Below, one piece after another: positions 17,114 through 24,889 of a DNA stretch of 64,000 bases. The position numbers were made by a program, and so were the translations under genes. The notes under the pieces are model-generated. The model was not told where the DNA came from. It saw nothing but the letters and a program-made list of their open reading frames with translations, and made no database searches. The first letter of the stretch is position 1; each line of letters starts with the position of its first letter. The stretch comes from Bordetella parapertussis (GTDB lineage Bacteria; Pseudomonadota; Gammaproteobacteria; Burkholderiales; Burkholderiaceae_B): contig CAMDNZ010000010.1 in assembly GCA_945903445.1 (NCBI GenBank), positions 1 to 64,000 on the forward strand, given 5' to 3'.

Positions 17114-17938
17114 TTACAGATTGGCGATGGGCTCGACCTTATAGGCGCGCTCCATCTTGTAGGTCGTATCTTTGCCGAACCACGTATTGAAGATCGCGGT
17201 GATCTCGCCCGCACGGTCGGCGTCCATCAGGATCTTGTTTACCGCCTCGAGAAAGCGCGGCTCGTCCTTGCGGATGCCAAGGCCCCAGGGTTCGGTGAAC
17301 ACGGCCCGGTCCAGTACCATCAGCGGCGAGGCTTCCGGCGCTTGTTGTACGAAGCGCATCAAACCCGCCTCGGACGCATACTGGGCATCGATTTTCTTTT
17401 GCTGCAGGGCCAGGTAAGTGGCCGAGCCGTCGGTATAGCCTGTCACAGTGGACTTAGGCAGGCGCTCCTTGATGTCGCGCTCTGAACTCGATCCCTTGAC
17501 GGCGCCGACACGCCGACCGTCGAGTTGCTCGATCGTGCTGATGTTCGATTCCTTACGCACCATCAGCATCTGGCGGCTGGCAAAGTACTGATTGGAGAAC
17601 GCGATTTGTTCGGCTCGTGCTGGCGTGAAGCCCAGGTTGGCCGCGACGATGTCCACGCGTTTCTCGTTCAGCTCGGGTACGCGCGAAGCCACCGACATCT
17701 GCTTGAATTCGATTCTTACGCCCAGCTTGGCTGCCACCAGCTTGCAGATATCGACATCGAAACCCACCAGTTGGCGGGTGTTGTTGTCTTGGAAGCTAAA
17801 GGGCTGGGAGGTGCCCAAGGTGCCGCAATTCAGGACGCCGGCAGCTTTGATATCGTCGAGCTGATCGGCGTGGGAAACGGCGGCGGCCGTGCAGAGCGAA
17901 GCGGCCAGGACAATACGGGATACGAAGGTCAATGACAT
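17114..17938 (-). CDS. Polar amino acid ABC importer, periplasmic solute-binding protein
   Basis: A 274-residue family 3 solute-binding protein. A Sec signal peptide ends near SHA-DQ (residues 24-25). The fold markers GTSQPFSFQDNNTRQLVGFD and DVDICKLVAAKLG are typical of lysine/arginine/glutamine-type receptors, and an RVD/DIVAANLGFTPARAEQI segment lies at the ligand cleft. It captures the amino acid handed to the two permeases. The exact ligand cannot be read from sequence. Confidence 0.94.
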   Translation of the reverse strand: MSLTFVSRIVLAASLCTAAAVSHADQLDDIKAAGVLNCGTLGTSQPFSFQDNNTRQLVGFDVDICKLVAAKLGVRIEFKQMSVASRVPELNEKRVDIVAANLGFTPARAEQIAFSNQYFASRQMLMVRKESNISTIEQLDGRRVGAVKGSSSERDIKERLPKSTVTGYTDGSATYLALQQKKIDAQYASEAGLMRFVQQAPEASPLMVLDRAVFTEPWGLGIRKDEPRFLEAVNKILMDADRAGEITAIFNTWFGKDTTYKMERAYKVEPIANL

Positions 17939-17966
17939 GGATTTTTTCCCCTTGAGATAGAGTCGA

Positions 17967-19172
17967 TTAGGCCTGCAGCTTCGCTGCGGCCGCCTGCATG
18001 TTGACGCATGCCTGATTGATGTTGTCTAGCGAGTTGGCATAGGACACACGGAATGTGCCCGGCACGCCATACGCTGTCCCATCGATCAAGGCTACGCCAG
18101 CTTCGCGCAGAAAATACGCCGTCAGGTCGGAATCGGTAGCAATGACCTTGCCGTCCGGCGTTTTCTTGCCCAGTAATCCGATGCACGAGGGATACACGTA
18201 AAACGCGCCTTCGGGCACCAGCACATCCAGCCCGGTCACCTGGGACAGCCCGGCTACCGCAGCATCGCGGCGAGCCTTGAACACCTCTCGGAATTCGGCC
18301 ACGCACGCTTGCGGACCCGTTAATGCCTCCAGCGCGGCAGCCTGGCTGATGGCAGAAGTGCCCGAGGTGCATTGGGATTGAAGCGTCGACATCGCCCGGA
18401 TCAGCGCCGAGGGACCCGCGCCATAGCCAATGCGCCAGCCGGTCATCGCATAGGCCTTGGACACGCCGTTGACGATCAGGCTGCGCGACTTCAGTTCCGG
18501 TGCGACTTCCAGAGGGTGAACCGTACGCTCGCCGCTAAAATTCAGATGAGCGTAGATGTCATCGGTCATCAGCCAGACTTGCGGGTGACGCAGTAGAACC
18601 TCGGTCAGACCTTTGAGTTCGGCGCGGGTGTACAACGCGCCGGTCGGGTTGCAGGGCGAATTCAGCAACAGCCACTTGGTGCGCGGCGTAATGGCAGCTT
18701 CCAGCGCTTGGGGCGTGAGCTTGTAGTCCGACTCCGGCGACGCCGCCACTCGCACGGGCGTTCCGCCATTGAGCAGCACCATGTCGGGGTACGACACCCA
18801 GTAAGGCGCTGGAATGATGACCTCGTCGCCCTCATTGACCGTGGCGGCCAGACCGTTATAAATCACTTGCTTGGCGCCGGTGCTGACGATGATGTCGGCT
18901 TCCGGATAATCGAGACCGAAGTCGTCGATGAACTGCTGGCGCACCGCGCGGCGCAGCGCCGGGGTACCTTGGACGTGGGTATAGCGGGTCTCGCCGCGTG
19001 CCGCAGCTGCCAGTGCGGCCTCGCGGATATGGGCGGGCGTGGGGAAGTCGGGTTCACCGATGGTAAGGTCGATCACTTCCCGGCCTTGTTCCCGCAGTTC
19101 GGCAATGATGGCGCGGGCCGCGCCGCTGGGCGAGGGTTTGATGCGCTGGATGCGCTCAGCAATGATGCTCAC
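17967..19172 (-). CDS. Class I pyridoxal-phosphate aminotransferase
   Basis: A 401-residue aspartate/aromatic-type aminotransferase. It has STGAKQVIYNG (cofactor phosphate region), NSPCNPTGALY, and the Schiff-base lysine in NGVSKAYAMTGWRIGYG (Lys239). I chose the GTG at 19172: GGAGG lies 5-9 bases before it, and it overlaps the rraA-like stop as GTGA. In this cassette it probably removes the amino group from the imported amino acid, giving a 2-oxo acid for the aldolase (inference). It starts a tight run rraA-like - aminotransferase - ABC genes. Confidence 0.93.
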   Translation of the reverse strand: MSIIAERIQRIKPSPSGAARAIIAELREQGREVIDLTIGEPDFPTPAHIREAALAAAARGETRYTHVQGTPALRRAVRQQFIDDFGLDYPEADIIVSTGAKQVIYNGLAATVNEGDEVIIPAPYWVSYPDMVLLNGGTPVRVAASPESDYKLTPQALEAAITPRTKWLLLNSPCNPTGALYTRAELKGLTEVLLRHPQVWLMTDDIYAHLNFSGERTVHPLEVAPELKSRSLIVNGVSKAYAMTGWRIGYGAGPSALIRAMSTLQSQCTSGTSAISQAAALEALTGPQACVAEFREVFKARRDAAVAGLSQVTGLDVLVPEGAFYVYPSCIGLLGKKTPDGKVIATDSDLTAYFLREAGVALIDGTAYGVPGTFRVSYANSLDNINQACVNMQAAAAKLQA

Positions 19173-19852
19173 AGCGCCTCCGTCTTTTGAGCGATGGTCG
19201 CGTCGATCCACGGCTTGGCTCCGCCTTCACCGGCAAGGATCTTGCGTTTGGTGTCCACTTCGGCCGCTTCTTTTTTCAAGGCCCATTGCAGCACATCGGC
19301 TGCACGCGCGGCTTCGATGAATACGACCCCATCGGCGTCGCCCACCACGACATCCCCTGCGTGTACGACTTGGCCGCCGACCGAAATGGCTACGTTGATT
19401 TCGCCGGGACCATCCTTGTAGGGGCCCTTGTGCGAAACGCCGCGCGCAAAGCAGGCGAAGTCTTGTTGAGCGAACGTGTCGGCGTCGCGAATCGCGCCGT
19501 CGATGACGAATCCGGCAATGCCGCGCGCCTGAGCTTGCATCGACATCAACTCGCCGACCAGTGCGTTGGTGAGATCGCCTGCGCCATCGACCACGATGAC
19601 GTCACCGGGACCGGCCATCGAAATGGCCTTGTGGATCATCAGATTGTCGCCCGGACGGGTTTTGACTGTCACTGCCGTTCCTACCATGCGAGGCCCACCG
19701 GGCTTGTGGCGCGGAGACAGCCCCACCACGCCGTACAGACGTGCCATGCAGTCGCTGATCTGGGCGCTGCCAACGGTGGCGTACTCGGCTAGCGCTTGCG
19801 CCGATACGGCTGGGCCGGGAGAAGTTTCAATGCGAAAACCGATCTTGCTCAT
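19169..19852 (-). CDS. RraA-family protein, likely hydroxy-oxo-acid aldolase
   Basis: A 227-residue member of the RraA/HMG aldolase fold (PGDNLMIHKAISMAGPGDVI; FVIDGAIRDADTF with the RD pair; VVVGDADGVVFI). The family includes Mg-dependent class II pyruvate aldolases that cleave 4-hydroxy-4-methyl-2-oxoglutarate or 4-carboxy-4-hydroxy-2-oxoadipate, and RraA itself, an RNase E inhibitor. Position in an amino acid uptake/transamination operon favours an aldolase. It is the first gene of the cassette. The start at 19852 has no good Shine-Dalgarno; homologues begin MSKIGF-like. Confidence 0.85.
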   Translation of the reverse strand: MSKIGFRIETSPGPAVSAQALAEYATVGSAQISDCMARLYGVVGLSPRHKPGGPRMVGTAVTVKTRPGDNLMIHKAISMAGPGDVIVVDGAGDLTNALVGELMSMQAQARGIAGFVIDGAIRDADTFAQQDFACFARGVSHKGPYKDGPGEINVAISVGGQVVHAGDVVVGDADGVVFIEAARAADVLQWALKKEAAEVDTKRKILAGEGGAKPWIDATIAQKTEAL

Positions 19853-20257
19853 GGTGGAGAAGGTCTCTGCGGTGACGGAAAACCGTATTACAGAACGATG
19901 TCGCACCACGACCAAAACGATATAAATTCCGCATCAAATACGAAAAAAATTCCTGGCACTGAAAAAGTGCAGGAGAAATAGACGGCGATGCGTGATGTTT
20001 CCTGCAGAACTCCCGTTTTACGCACCACGACAGTGCAAAACGCCGCTATCGCACGAGGGAGATTTGTCCGGATACGAGCGATATTTTCAGAACTAGGAAT
20101 TTCCCTAGGTGCGTGTGCGGAAGATCGACCGTCGATATCCCCGTGTTTTACGAGACGGACAGCCAGGACTCATTGGATGGCCGCCTTCACTGCTTTCAAT
20201 GAATAGTGAATCCAGCCGGAAAGCGCGGCCTATCGCAGCTAAGCTCCAATTTTTATT
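19853..20257. other. Gene-free stretch between the rraA cassette and the toxin remnant
   Basis: No coding frame with family features is visible. It should contain the minus-strand promoter of the rraA cassette, since the stretch 19905-19960 is A+T-rich. A short palindrome, CTAGG (20093-20097) with CCTAG (20104-20108), is the only structure I see. No intact N-terminal half of the toxin gene can be found here. Confidence 0.5.
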
Positions 20258-20276
20258 CATACGTAAGTGACGTATG
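20258..20276. promoter_or_regulatory. Inverted repeat upstream of toxin-antitoxin remnant
   Basis: CATACGT (20258-20264) and ACGTATG (20270-20276) form a perfect 7-base inverted repeat with a 5-base spacer. It lies directly before the toxin remnant, where an antitoxin operator would be expected. Binding is inferred from position only. Confidence 0.4.
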
Positions 20277-20278
20277 CT

Positions 20279-20494
20279 ATGAAAGCAGGATGCGTCATCC
20301 CCGGAACCGGGGGATGACGCAAAGTTCGCTTTGCAGATGGACGTAAGCAACAGGGCAAGCGAGGTGGTTTGCGGGTGATCTACTTTTGGTGGCCGGAAGG
20401 TCGCCAGTTTTGTCTGTTCACCGTATACGGCAAAGATACGCAGGATGACTTGAGTGCCGGTCGAAAAGCGCACTCACACGTTGACGCTAGGTGA
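20279..20494 (+). pseudogene. Remnant of a RelE/HigB-type toxin gene
   Basis: One frame reads MKAGCVIPGTGG, then an in-frame TGA (20315-20317), then RKVRFADGRKQQ-GKRGGLRVIYFWW-PEGRQFCLFTVYGKDTQDDLSAG. This is the core of the RelE-superfamily toxins that precede HTH antitoxins, where the family reads IPGTGGLRK.RF. The usual 30 or so N-terminal residues are missing, and an in-frame TAA lies five codons before the ATG. The normal C-terminus is replaced by unrelated residues up to a TGA at 20492. It is therefore broken at both ends and in the middle. The antitoxin start overlaps it. Confidence 0.8.
20291..20321. repeat. Perfect 12-base hairpin inside the toxin remnant
   Basis: TGCGTCATCCCC (20291-20302) is followed by 7 bases and then GGGGATGACGCA (20310-20321), an exact inverted repeat. 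The right arm contains the TGA that kills the toxin frame. Confidence 0.9.
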
Positions 20495-20705
20495 ACTGGC
20501 GCCCATCGACGCAAGTGAGCTTGTCGCTATCAGCGAAGCGTTGAATATGTCGCGCCCCGTCTTCGCCATGTATTTGCGCACCAATCCGCGTACGCTCGAA
20601 AACTGGGAGCAGGGCCGGGCTCGACCTAACGCCCAGGCCATTGCACTGATAAGACTCGTGCAGAAGTATCCCGAAACTGTCGGGCATCTCGCTACGTTGG
20701 CGTGA
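20454..20705 (+). CDS. HTH antitoxin-like protein of a degraded TA module
   Basis: An 83-residue XRE/HigA-type helix-turn-helix protein. ASELVAISEALNMSRPVFAMYLRT forms the HTH, followed by NPRTLENWEQGRARPNAQA and a final helix. The GTG at 20454 follows AGGATGA. Related antitoxins are about 100 residues long and carry some 20 more N-terminal residues, so this one looks shortened by the deletion that fused it to the toxin remnant. The HTH is intact and the protein may still bind DNA. A simple XRE repressor is the alternative reading. Confidence 0.75.
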   Translation: MPVEKRTHTLTLGELAPIDASELVAISEALNMSRPVFAMYLRTNPRTLENWEQGRARPNAQAIALIRLVQKYPETVGHLATLA

Positions 20706-20725
20706 TCGCCACAGTCTGCGCCAGG

Positions 20726-21583
20726 TTAAACAGCGAGTTGGTCGATCATCCAACCCCCTGCAGGCCCCGGCAGTCGCTCACCGGATGAAATCACATCGAT
20801 ATCGATGATTTGAGGCCAATCCGGCACGATCAACTCTTTCAGCACGCCGCTAGCGGACTGGTTCACCAAGCGGCGCGGCAATATGGACCAGCCGAATCCT
20901 TTCTCGGCCAGGTCGAGCAAAATCAACAAGGATGACGAGGACCAGCGGCGCGCCATGGATGTCGGTTGGCCTTTATTCGAGGCGGGCTGTAGGTAGAGCT
21001 GGCGAAACTCGTTTAATTCGGCGTGCGTGACCACGCGCGAATTCGCCAAGGGATGATCCTGGCTGACATAGACAGCCATCTCCGACTTGAAAGGCAGGCG
21101 TCTGGATCGTACTTCCAGTGGATAGCGCGGTTGCGCCGCCACGATGCCGACGTGGGCACGCCCCGATTGCACCAGTTGCACCACGTCTTCGTTCTCGGCC
21201 AACATGACTTCCAGCTCGACAAGCGGAAAAGTCTCGGAAAATTTCTCGAGCACGCTCTCGTAATCGTCGAGATGCCAAGTGTCGGTGATGACCATCGTCA
21301 ATCGAGGTTCGGCAGTATCCGAAAGCCGGGCCGATGCATCGTCGAGCATATCGCTCGCACGCATGATCGCTTCGATGTAGGGCACGAGACGTTCCCCGGC
21401 AAGGGTAAGCGTCGTATGGCGTCCATGGCGCAGGAACAACTCCACCCCGAGATCTATTTCCAGATTGGCAATGGCCGTGCTGATGGTGGACTGACTTTTA
21501 TTCAGCCGTCGGGCTGCGGCGGAAAACGAACCCTCGAGTACCGTCTGCTGAAAGGCAATGAGTGATTCCCGAGAGAAGTTCAT
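20726..21583 (-). CDS. LysR-type regulator divergent from amidase
   Basis: A 285-residue LTTR. The N-terminal winged helix is LIAFQQTVLEGSFSAAARRL followed by NKSQSTISTAIANLE; the effector domain follows. It is transcribed away from the amidase gene at 21807 with a 223-base shared control region, the usual arrangement for an LTTR and its target. It ends 20 bases from the antitoxin gene (convergent). Confidence 0.9.
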   Translation of the reverse strand: MNFSRESLIAFQQTVLEGSFSAAARRLNKSQSTISTAIANLEIDLGVELFLRHGRHTTLTLAGERLVPYIEAIMRASDMLDDASARLSDTAEPRLTMVITDTWHLDDYESVLEKFSETFPLVELEVMLAENEDVVQLVQSGRAHVGIVAAQPRYPLEVRSRRLPFKSEMAVYVSQDHPLANSRVVTHAELNEFRQLYLQPASNKGQPTSMARRWSSSSLLILLDLAEKGFGWSILPRRLVNQSASGVLKELIVPDWPQIIDIDVISSGERLPGPAGGWMIDQLAV

Positions 21584-21700
21584 AAGCTATCGGCCAAATC
21601 GATGGCTAGTCATTATAGAACGCCGGCCTTGACTCTTAATATAAAAAACAGGCTGGCTTTGATGGTCGCCGTATCTGACGATTTATTCGGTAGGTGTTTC

Positions 21701-21727
21701 ATATCGGCAGATTTCGACGCCGAATAT
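21701..21727. promoter_or_regulatory. Candidate LysR operator in the amidase promoter region
   Basis: ATATCGGC (21701-21708) and GCCGAATAT (21719-21727) form a near-perfect inverted repeat around ten bases, in the divergent region between the LysR gene and the amidase. The layout is that of an LTTR box. No footprint evidence exists. Confidence 0.4.
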
Positions 21728-21806
21728 TTACGGTTGGTTTGAACCAAACGATGCGTCACGCCTTCCTCATTAATACCTTTGTTTTGATGGATTCAGGAGC
21801 ACGAAA

Positions 21807-23321
21807 ATGACGACTCGTAATGATGTATTGAGCGGTGGTGTTGCCGCACTGATCGCAAGCGGCGCCGCGGGTGCAGCCGATAAGGCTGTCGATAATCCCG
21901 CTTATTTTTCCGCCAGTATGCTGCTGAGGCTGTTTCGCGAAGGCGATTTATCGCCTGTGGACGTTCTGGAACGGCAGATAGCCCGAATCGAGGCCGTAAA
22001 TACGAAAGTCAACGGCATTAGCGCCAAACATTACGACGCAGCACGGGCCGCGGCGCGTGATTCGGAACAACGCTACAAAGCGGGTTGTCCGCGCCCGCTG
22101 GAAGGCATCACCATCGGGGTCAAAGACGAGTACAGCGTGAAAGGGTGGGTCGTGACCATGGGATCGGCATCGATGGCCGACTCGGCTCCCAAGCAGGCCG
22201 ATGATGCGGTCATCGAACGCTTGCGTGCCGCCGGTGCGATCCTGCATATCCAAACCACCGTGCCGGAGTTTTATCTTTGGGCGACGACCGCTTCGACGCA
22301 TGGTGGCGTAACGCGCAACCCATGGAATCTGGCCTATTCGCCCGGCGGTTCATCGGGTGGCTCCGCCGCTGCACTGGCGGCGGGTTTCGCTACGTTGGCG
22401 CTGGGTTCGGACATGGGCGGCTCGATTCGAATTCCAGCCTCGCTCAGCGGGCTATACGGATTCAAACCCCCCTTCGGCCGCGTGCCCACCAGCGAAACCG
22501 CGTATGAGTCGGGCGGTCCGCTTGCGCGCACATTCGACGATCTCAACTTGCTTACGCAAGTCATGTCAGGACCGCATCCCTTAAATCACGCTTCGATACG
22601 TCCAGGTCTCGACTATCCAAAGCGCTATGAATCGGTCGATGGGTGGAAGGTCGCCTACGATCCAATGCCCGAGATGAGCCCTCTCGACCCGTCCGTTCAG
22701 ACCGCGATGGAACAAGCCATTCGAGGTTTACAAGACATTGGCGTTACAGTCGAGCGAGTCGATCTGGGCTTCAGCGTATCGGACTGGCCCACTTATTTAC
22801 TGGGTTTGGGCTCGAGCAGTCTCGGTGCCCTGCTTCCCGAAGACGGCATGGATATGAGCACGGTCAGCCCTTACGTCTCGTACGTGAGTGGCGAAATAGC
22901 GGGTGCAGTGGGCCCTCGCGCGCTGGTAGCGACCGACGCGCTGGCGGCTCGCTACCATGCAAGCGTTCAGGAAAAAGTATTTGGTCGAGGTTTCCACGCC
23001 TTGATCACCCCCGCGTTGGCCACCCCGTTTCTTCCCGCTAATCACGGGATGAGCCCAACGGTAGATACCGTTCTTATCGGTGGCACACCCGTATCTGGCC
23101 TGGGCTTTAATCCCAATTGGGTGTGGAACCTCCTGAACCGATATCCCGTCGTTGCGGTGCCGATTGGCCAGGGTCCGAACAAGATCCCTATCGGTATGCA
23201 GATCGTCGGCAATACTTTTGACGATCTTGCTGCTTTTTCCCTGGCCTCCGCCTGGTCGCAGGCTGCCCCGCAATTCTTCACGGGCGATGCGTTTCCGGAT
23301 TTTCGTCATCAGATGAACTGA
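21807..23321 (+). CDS. Amidase signature family hydrolase
   Basis: A 504-residue serine hydrolase with the full Ser-cisSer-Lys triad. The lysine is in GVKDEYS (Lys106), cis-Ser in SPGGSSGGSAAA (about Ser183), and the nucleophile is in GSDMGGSIRIP (Ser206). Such enzymes hydrolyse amides, including aryl and aliphatic amides and N-carbamoyl compounds; the substrate here is unknown. The first 25 residues are Ala/Gly-rich and might be a weak export signal, which is uncertain. The divergent LysR gene is the likely regulator. Confidence 0.92.
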   Translation: MTTRNDVLSGGVAALIASGAAGAADKAVDNPAYFSASMLLRLFREGDLSPVDVLERQIARIEAVNTKVNGISAKHYDAARAAARDSEQRYKAGCPRPLEGITIGVKDEYSVKGWVVTMGSASMADSAPKQADDAVIERLRAAGAILHIQTTVPEFYLWATTASTHGGVTRNPWNLAYSPGGSSGGSAAALAAGFATLALGSDMGGSIRIPASLSGLYGFKPPFGRVPTSETAYESGGPLARTFDDLNLLTQVMSGPHPLNHASIRPGLDYPKRYESVDGWKVAYDPMPEMSPLDPSVQTAMEQAIRGLQDIGVTVERVDLGFSVSDWPTYLLGLGSSSLGALLPEDGMDMSTVSPYVSYVSGEIAGAVGPRALVATDALAARYHASVQEKVFGRGFHALITPALATPFLPANHGMSPTVDTVLIGGTPVSGLGFNPNWVWNLLNRYPVVAVPIGQGPNKIPIGMQIVGNTFDDLAAFSLASAWSQAAPQFFTGDAFPDFRHQMN

Positions 23322-23327
23322 ACGCGC

Positions 23328-24389
23328 TCACACTGGGTAGAACCGCTGCACGCCGCTGTCGTCCGTGCGGCGGGTCAACTGCCCGCGAGCGACTAGCGTA
23401 TTCAAGTGCGCGATGGCTTCACCCATGGCAAAGGTCAGTTGATGGGTGTCCAGCGTTCGATTGAACAGCACGGGGATGATTTCTGCTGCGCACCGGCCAT
23501 CCGTGCAGGCGCGCAGCACGTCGTCTAAGCGGTCGCGGTGATGATCGCGTTGCTGTTGTATGCGTTCGTGCAGCCCGGTGAACGGCTTGCCATGCGAGGG
23601 CAGCACCAGCGCATCGGCGGCAAGCGGTTCGTATTTATTCAGCGAATCCAGATAGAGCTGCAAGGGATTGCCGTCGGGTTCGTAATCGAACACGCTGACG
23701 TTGGTTGAGATGCGCGGCAACACCATGTCGCCAGCGATAAAAATATTCGTGCCTATGTCGTACAGCGAGATGTGTTCGGGCGCATGGCCATAGCCGATGA
23801 TTACCTTCCAATCGCGACCGCCCATGCGCACGACTTCGCCATCCACCAGTCGACGGTAGCTGGACGGCAGGGGGGCGACCAGGCTGGGGTAGTAGCCTGC
23901 GCGCTCACGAATCTTGGTCAGATGCTCCTCGTCGGCCAGACCGTGCCTGGCAAAGTAGGTGACCGCCGATTCTCCACCGCGTGCGCCCTTGTCTTGCGCT
24001 GTACGAGTCCACAGATTGGCGACGAAGAAATCTGTCATCGTCATCCACAAGGGCGCGTCCCACCGTTCGCATATCCATCCGGCTAACCCCACGTGATCGG
24101 GGTGCATGTGGGTGACCAGCACCCGTACGATAGGCAGGCCATCTAAGCAATTCTCGAACACCTGCTCCCACTGCGCTTTGACGGGGTCGCGTGCCACGCC
24201 GCAGTCGATCAGCGTCCAACCGTCGCGCCCCTCGAACGTATCGCGCAGCAACCATACGTTCACGTGATCGAGTGCGAAAGGAAGCGGTAATCGAACCCAT
24301 CGGAGACCGTCGGCGATCTCGATGGCATGGCCCACGTCGGGCAAGCGGTCGCCCCAGGGGTAGTTCAGCTTCTGCTCGTTCGAATTCAT
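23328..24389 (-). CDS. Metallo-beta-lactamase-fold hydrolase, likely LiuR regulon
   Basis: A 353-residue MBL-fold protein. The zinc motif is THMHPDHVG (about residues 93-101), with further ligands in GYGHAPEHISL, IAGDMVL and LPSHGKPF. A C-terminal winged-helix-like tail ends GQLTRRTDDSGVQRFYPV. The layout resembles LACTB2/hydroxyacylglutathione hydrolase-like proteins. It is divergent from the MerR regulator gene, with an operator in the 116-base gap, and is therefore probably co-regulated with leucine catabolism. The reaction is unknown; a thioester or lactone hydrolase is plausible. Confidence 0.85.
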   Translation of the reverse strand: MNSNEQKLNYPWGDRLPDVGHAIEIADGLRWVRLPLPFALDHVNVWLLRDTFEGRDGWTLIDCGVARDPVKAQWEQVFENCLDGLPIVRVLVTHMHPDHVGLAGWICERWDAPLWMTMTDFFVANLWTRTAQDKGARGGESAVTYFARHGLADEEHLTKIRERAGYYPSLVAPLPSSYRRLVDGEVVRMGGRDWKVIIGYGHAPEHISLYDIGTNIFIAGDMVLPRISTNVSVFDYEPDGNPLQLYLDSLNKYEPLAADALVLPSHGKPFTGLHERIQQQRDHHRDRLDDVLRACTDGRCAAEIIPVLFNRTLDTHQLTFAMGEAIAHLNTLVARGQLTRRTDDSGVQRFYPV

Positions 24390-24441
24390 GGTGCCTCGCG
24401 GATCGGTAAGCGTCGAATGATTGACGTCAGAGTCATCATAA

Positions 24442-24457
24442 TTTACGTTTACGTCAA
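24442..24457. promoter_or_regulatory. LiuR operator between MBL hydrolase and liuR
   Basis: TTTACGTTTACGTCAA lies between the two divergent genes. Its reverse complement shares the core ACGTAAACGTAA with the site in front of liuA (25900-25918). The ACGT-containing palindrome matches the operator type described for the MerR-family regulator LiuR, as I recall it. Confidence 0.75.
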
Positions 24458-24505
24458 CTGCCGTTCCGACTGCCGGAAGGCCCCCCTTATTTGCCGTTTA
24501 TCCTC

Positions 24506-24889
24506 ATGTCTGCTCAAAACTGGACGATTTCCGACTTGGCGAGTGAGTTCGATATCACGCCGCGCACCATTCGTTTTTACGAAGACCAGGGCATCGTCAG
24601 CCCAGGGCGCATGGGCATGCAGCGGGTTTATAGCGCCCGGGATCGCACCCGACTGATGCTGGCGCTGCGAGGCAAACGGCTGGGCTTGCAACTCGCGCAA
24701 ATCCGCGAATTGATCGATATGTACGAAAGCCCGACCGATACCGTGCCGCAGCTTCGGCATTATCTGAGCGTGTTGGCGACCCAACGTGAAGCGCTGGTCG
24801 CTCAAAGGCGCGATATCGACGAAACGCTGGCGGAAATCGAGGCGCAGAACGCGCGCTGCGAAGTGTTGCTGCGGCAACACACCCTTTGA
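24506..24889 (+). CDS. liuR: MerR-family regulator, LiuR-like (leucine/isovalerate catabolism)
   Basis: A 127-residue MerR protein. The N-terminal winged helix is WTISDLASEFDITPRTIRFYE followed by DQGIVSPGR; the C-terminal dimerisation coiled coil runs to the end. It has no metal-binding cysteine cluster, which suits a regulator of organic ligands. LiuR controls branched-chain amino acid degradation genes in many proteobacteria, and both matching operators plus the liu operon are adjacent. I start at ATG 24506 rather than five codons upstream. Confidence 0.88.
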   Translation: MSAQNWTISDLASEFDITPRTIRFYEDQGIVSPGRMGMQRVYSARDRTRLMLALRGKRLGLQLAQIRELIDMYESPTDTVPQLRHYLSVLATQREALVAQRRDIDETLAEIEAQNARCEVLLRQHTL

